Source of the DNA: Leptolyngbya boryana PCC 6306
Lineage (GTDB): Bacteria; Cyanobacteriota; Cyanobacteriia; Leptolyngbyales; Leptolyngbyaceae
NCBI RefSeq assembly: GCF_000353285.1
Contig: NZ_KB731324.1
Span: 6,103,018-6,167,017, forward strand
Length of the DNA stretch: 64,000 nt
Direction of reading: 5' to 3'
Below are positions 63,127 through 64,000 of the stretch, piece by piece (position 1 is the first letter of the stretch; each line of letters begins with the position of its first letter). The notes under the pieces were generated by a model. It worked only from the letters and a program-made list of their open reading frames with translations. It had not been told where the DNA came from and did not search any database. Position numbers and translations under genes: made by a program.

Positions 63127-64000
63127 ATGGTAAATCATTACTCCCCCGAACATCTGCTCAAGATTGCACAGAAATTCACATCGCAATCGATTCGCGAAGT
63201 TCGAGCATTGGGAAACGGCAATATTAACGATACCTTTTTAGTTGCACTGGAAACGTCGCAATTTGTCTTGCAGCGAATGAATACGCAAGTCTTTCGCCAG
63301 CCTGAATGGGTGATGCAGAATATGTGTGTCTGCACTCAACACATTTGCGATCGACTTCCCACGCTGAATCTAGATCGACGTTGGGAAACGCCACAAGTGA
63401 TTTTCACCAACGAGAAGCAAGACCATTATTTAGAAGAAGACTCGTTTTGGAGAGCCATTAGTTTTATTGAAAATTCTCGATCGTATGACACCATTCAGAA
63501 TCTCAGTCAAGCCGAAGAGATTGGTTATGCTTTAGGACTGTTTCATTGTTTAGTCAGTGATTTACCTCCTGAAAAGCTCTTAGATACGCTAGAAGGATTT
63601 CACATCACGCCGCTTTATTTGCAACAGTACGATCGCGCATTATCAAATTCCACCGTTTCTCGCACGCCAGAAGTCAACTATTGTTTGAAATTTGTCAGCG
63701 ATCGCCAAGCTTGGGCACAGGTTTTAGAAAATGCGAAACACTCAGGAAAATTAAAACTGCGACTGATGCATGGCGATCCTAAGATCAATAACATCATGTT
63801 CGACACCCAAACAAACCAAGCCGTGAGTGTGATTGACCTCGACACTGTAAAACCTGGCTTGATTCACTACGATATTGGCGATTGTCTGCGCTCAGGCTGT
63901 AATGCGATCGGCGAAGAAACCCAAGCCTGGGAGACGGTAAGATTTGAACCTGATCTATGCGAGGGAATTTTACGAGGCTATGTCAGGATTGCAAAAACGT
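63127..64000 (+). CDS. APH-family phosphotransferase, N-acetylhexosamine kinase-like (partial)
   Basis: The gene starts at ATG 63127 and runs off the right edge, giving 291 codons without a stop. The protein kinase-like fold shows an N-terminal nucleotide-binding region ([13 protein letters not shown]), the Brenner motif HGDPKINN and the metal-binding [17 protein letters not shown]. This arrangement matches the aminoglycoside phosphotransferase superfamily, and the IDLDT-PG-DxGD block recalls NahK-type N-acetylhexosamine 1-kinases. It may phosphorylate sugars freed in wall recycling. Its start lies 37 bp from the glsA start, so the two share a compact divergent promoter region. Confidence 0.8.
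   Translation, partial: MVNHYSPEHLLKIAQKFTSQSIREVRALGNGNINDTFLVALETSQFVLQRMNTQVFRQPEWVMQNMCVCTQHICDRLPTLNLDRRWETPQVIFTNEKQDHYLEEDSFWRAISFIENSRSYDTIQNLSQAEEIGYALGLFHCLVSDLPPEKLLDTLEGFHITPLYLQQYDRALSNSTVSRTPEVNYCLKFVSDRQAWAQVLENAKHSGKLKLRLMHGDPKINNIMFDTQTNQAVSVIDLDTVKPGLIHYDIGDCLRSGCNAIGEETQAWETVRFEPDLCEGILRGYVRIAKT

Overview
The window is a stretch of cyanobacterial chromosome. The genes that show this are the two cyanobacterial OmpR-type master regulators RpaA and RpaB, a 30-residue PetL subunit of the cytochrome b6-f complex, a CRR7-type NDH assembly protein, several small zinc-ribbon, DUF2103 and WGxxGWGxxG-type proteins common in cyanobacteria, and many copies of the HIP1 octamer GCGATCGC. 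The combination of large multidomain kinases, Ser/Thr kinases and a cellulose operon suggests a filamentous, Leptolyngbya-like organism, but that genus is only a guess. No transposase, prophage, CRISPR array or rRNA was seen. One tRNA gene (Arg, anticodon ACG) is present.

Layout. 1-7.2 kb: housekeeping genes (hisD 3' end, a universal stress protein, fabG, a repeat-rich membrane protein, an IMPase-family phosphatase, a SAM hydrolase, a 50-residue basic protein behind a perfect NtcA-type box, moaC, tRNA-Arg). 7.2-11.9 kb: envelope and TPR proteins, then about 750 bp without a gene. 11.9-18.3 kb: signalling, with a hybrid histidine kinase translationally coupled to a diguanylate cyclase response regulator, a lipid kinase, crr7 and rpaA. 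18.6-33.9 kb: a polysaccharide region with a GT2 glycosyltransferase, a tight five-gene minus-strand operon (outer-membrane barrel, TPR periplasmic protein, bcsZ, bcsB, bcsA), then a lipoprotein, a membrane coiled-coil protein and a GH5 cellulase. 34-39 kb: rpaB, radA, a MntA/HepT toxin-antitoxin pair and dnaA. 39-50 kb: Ski2-like helicase, petL, an epimerase, hemE, two Ser/Thr kinases, a VanY-type carboxypeptidase and a degenerate histidine kinase. 50-55 kb: a nitrogen-scavenging operon (formamidase, biuret hydrolase, BMP-type binding protein) with an NtcA-type box, and a PAS histidine kinase. 55-64 kb: rlmN, small zinc protein, DUF4230 protein, clpS-DUF2103, HDAC-like deacetylase, nagZ, glutaminase and the start of a sugar-kinase-like phosphotransferase.

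How the genes may work together. The most coherent system is a cellulose export machine in which the usual single BcsC protein appears split into a TPR protein and a separate barrel. BcsA keeps its c-di-GMP-binding PilZ motifs. About 7 kb from bcsA lies a diguanylate cyclase coupled to a histidine kinase that carries a LOV-like domain whose photoactive cysteine is serine. This suggests, without proof, a redox or light to c-di-GMP to cellulose circuit. The second coherent unit is the amiF-biuH-BMP operon, which would release ammonium from formamide and biuret under NtcA control. Two kinase-related proteins have lost key residues (an Hpt domain without its histidine, and a histidine kinase without its ATP-site asparagines), which suggests protein-protein signalling roles.
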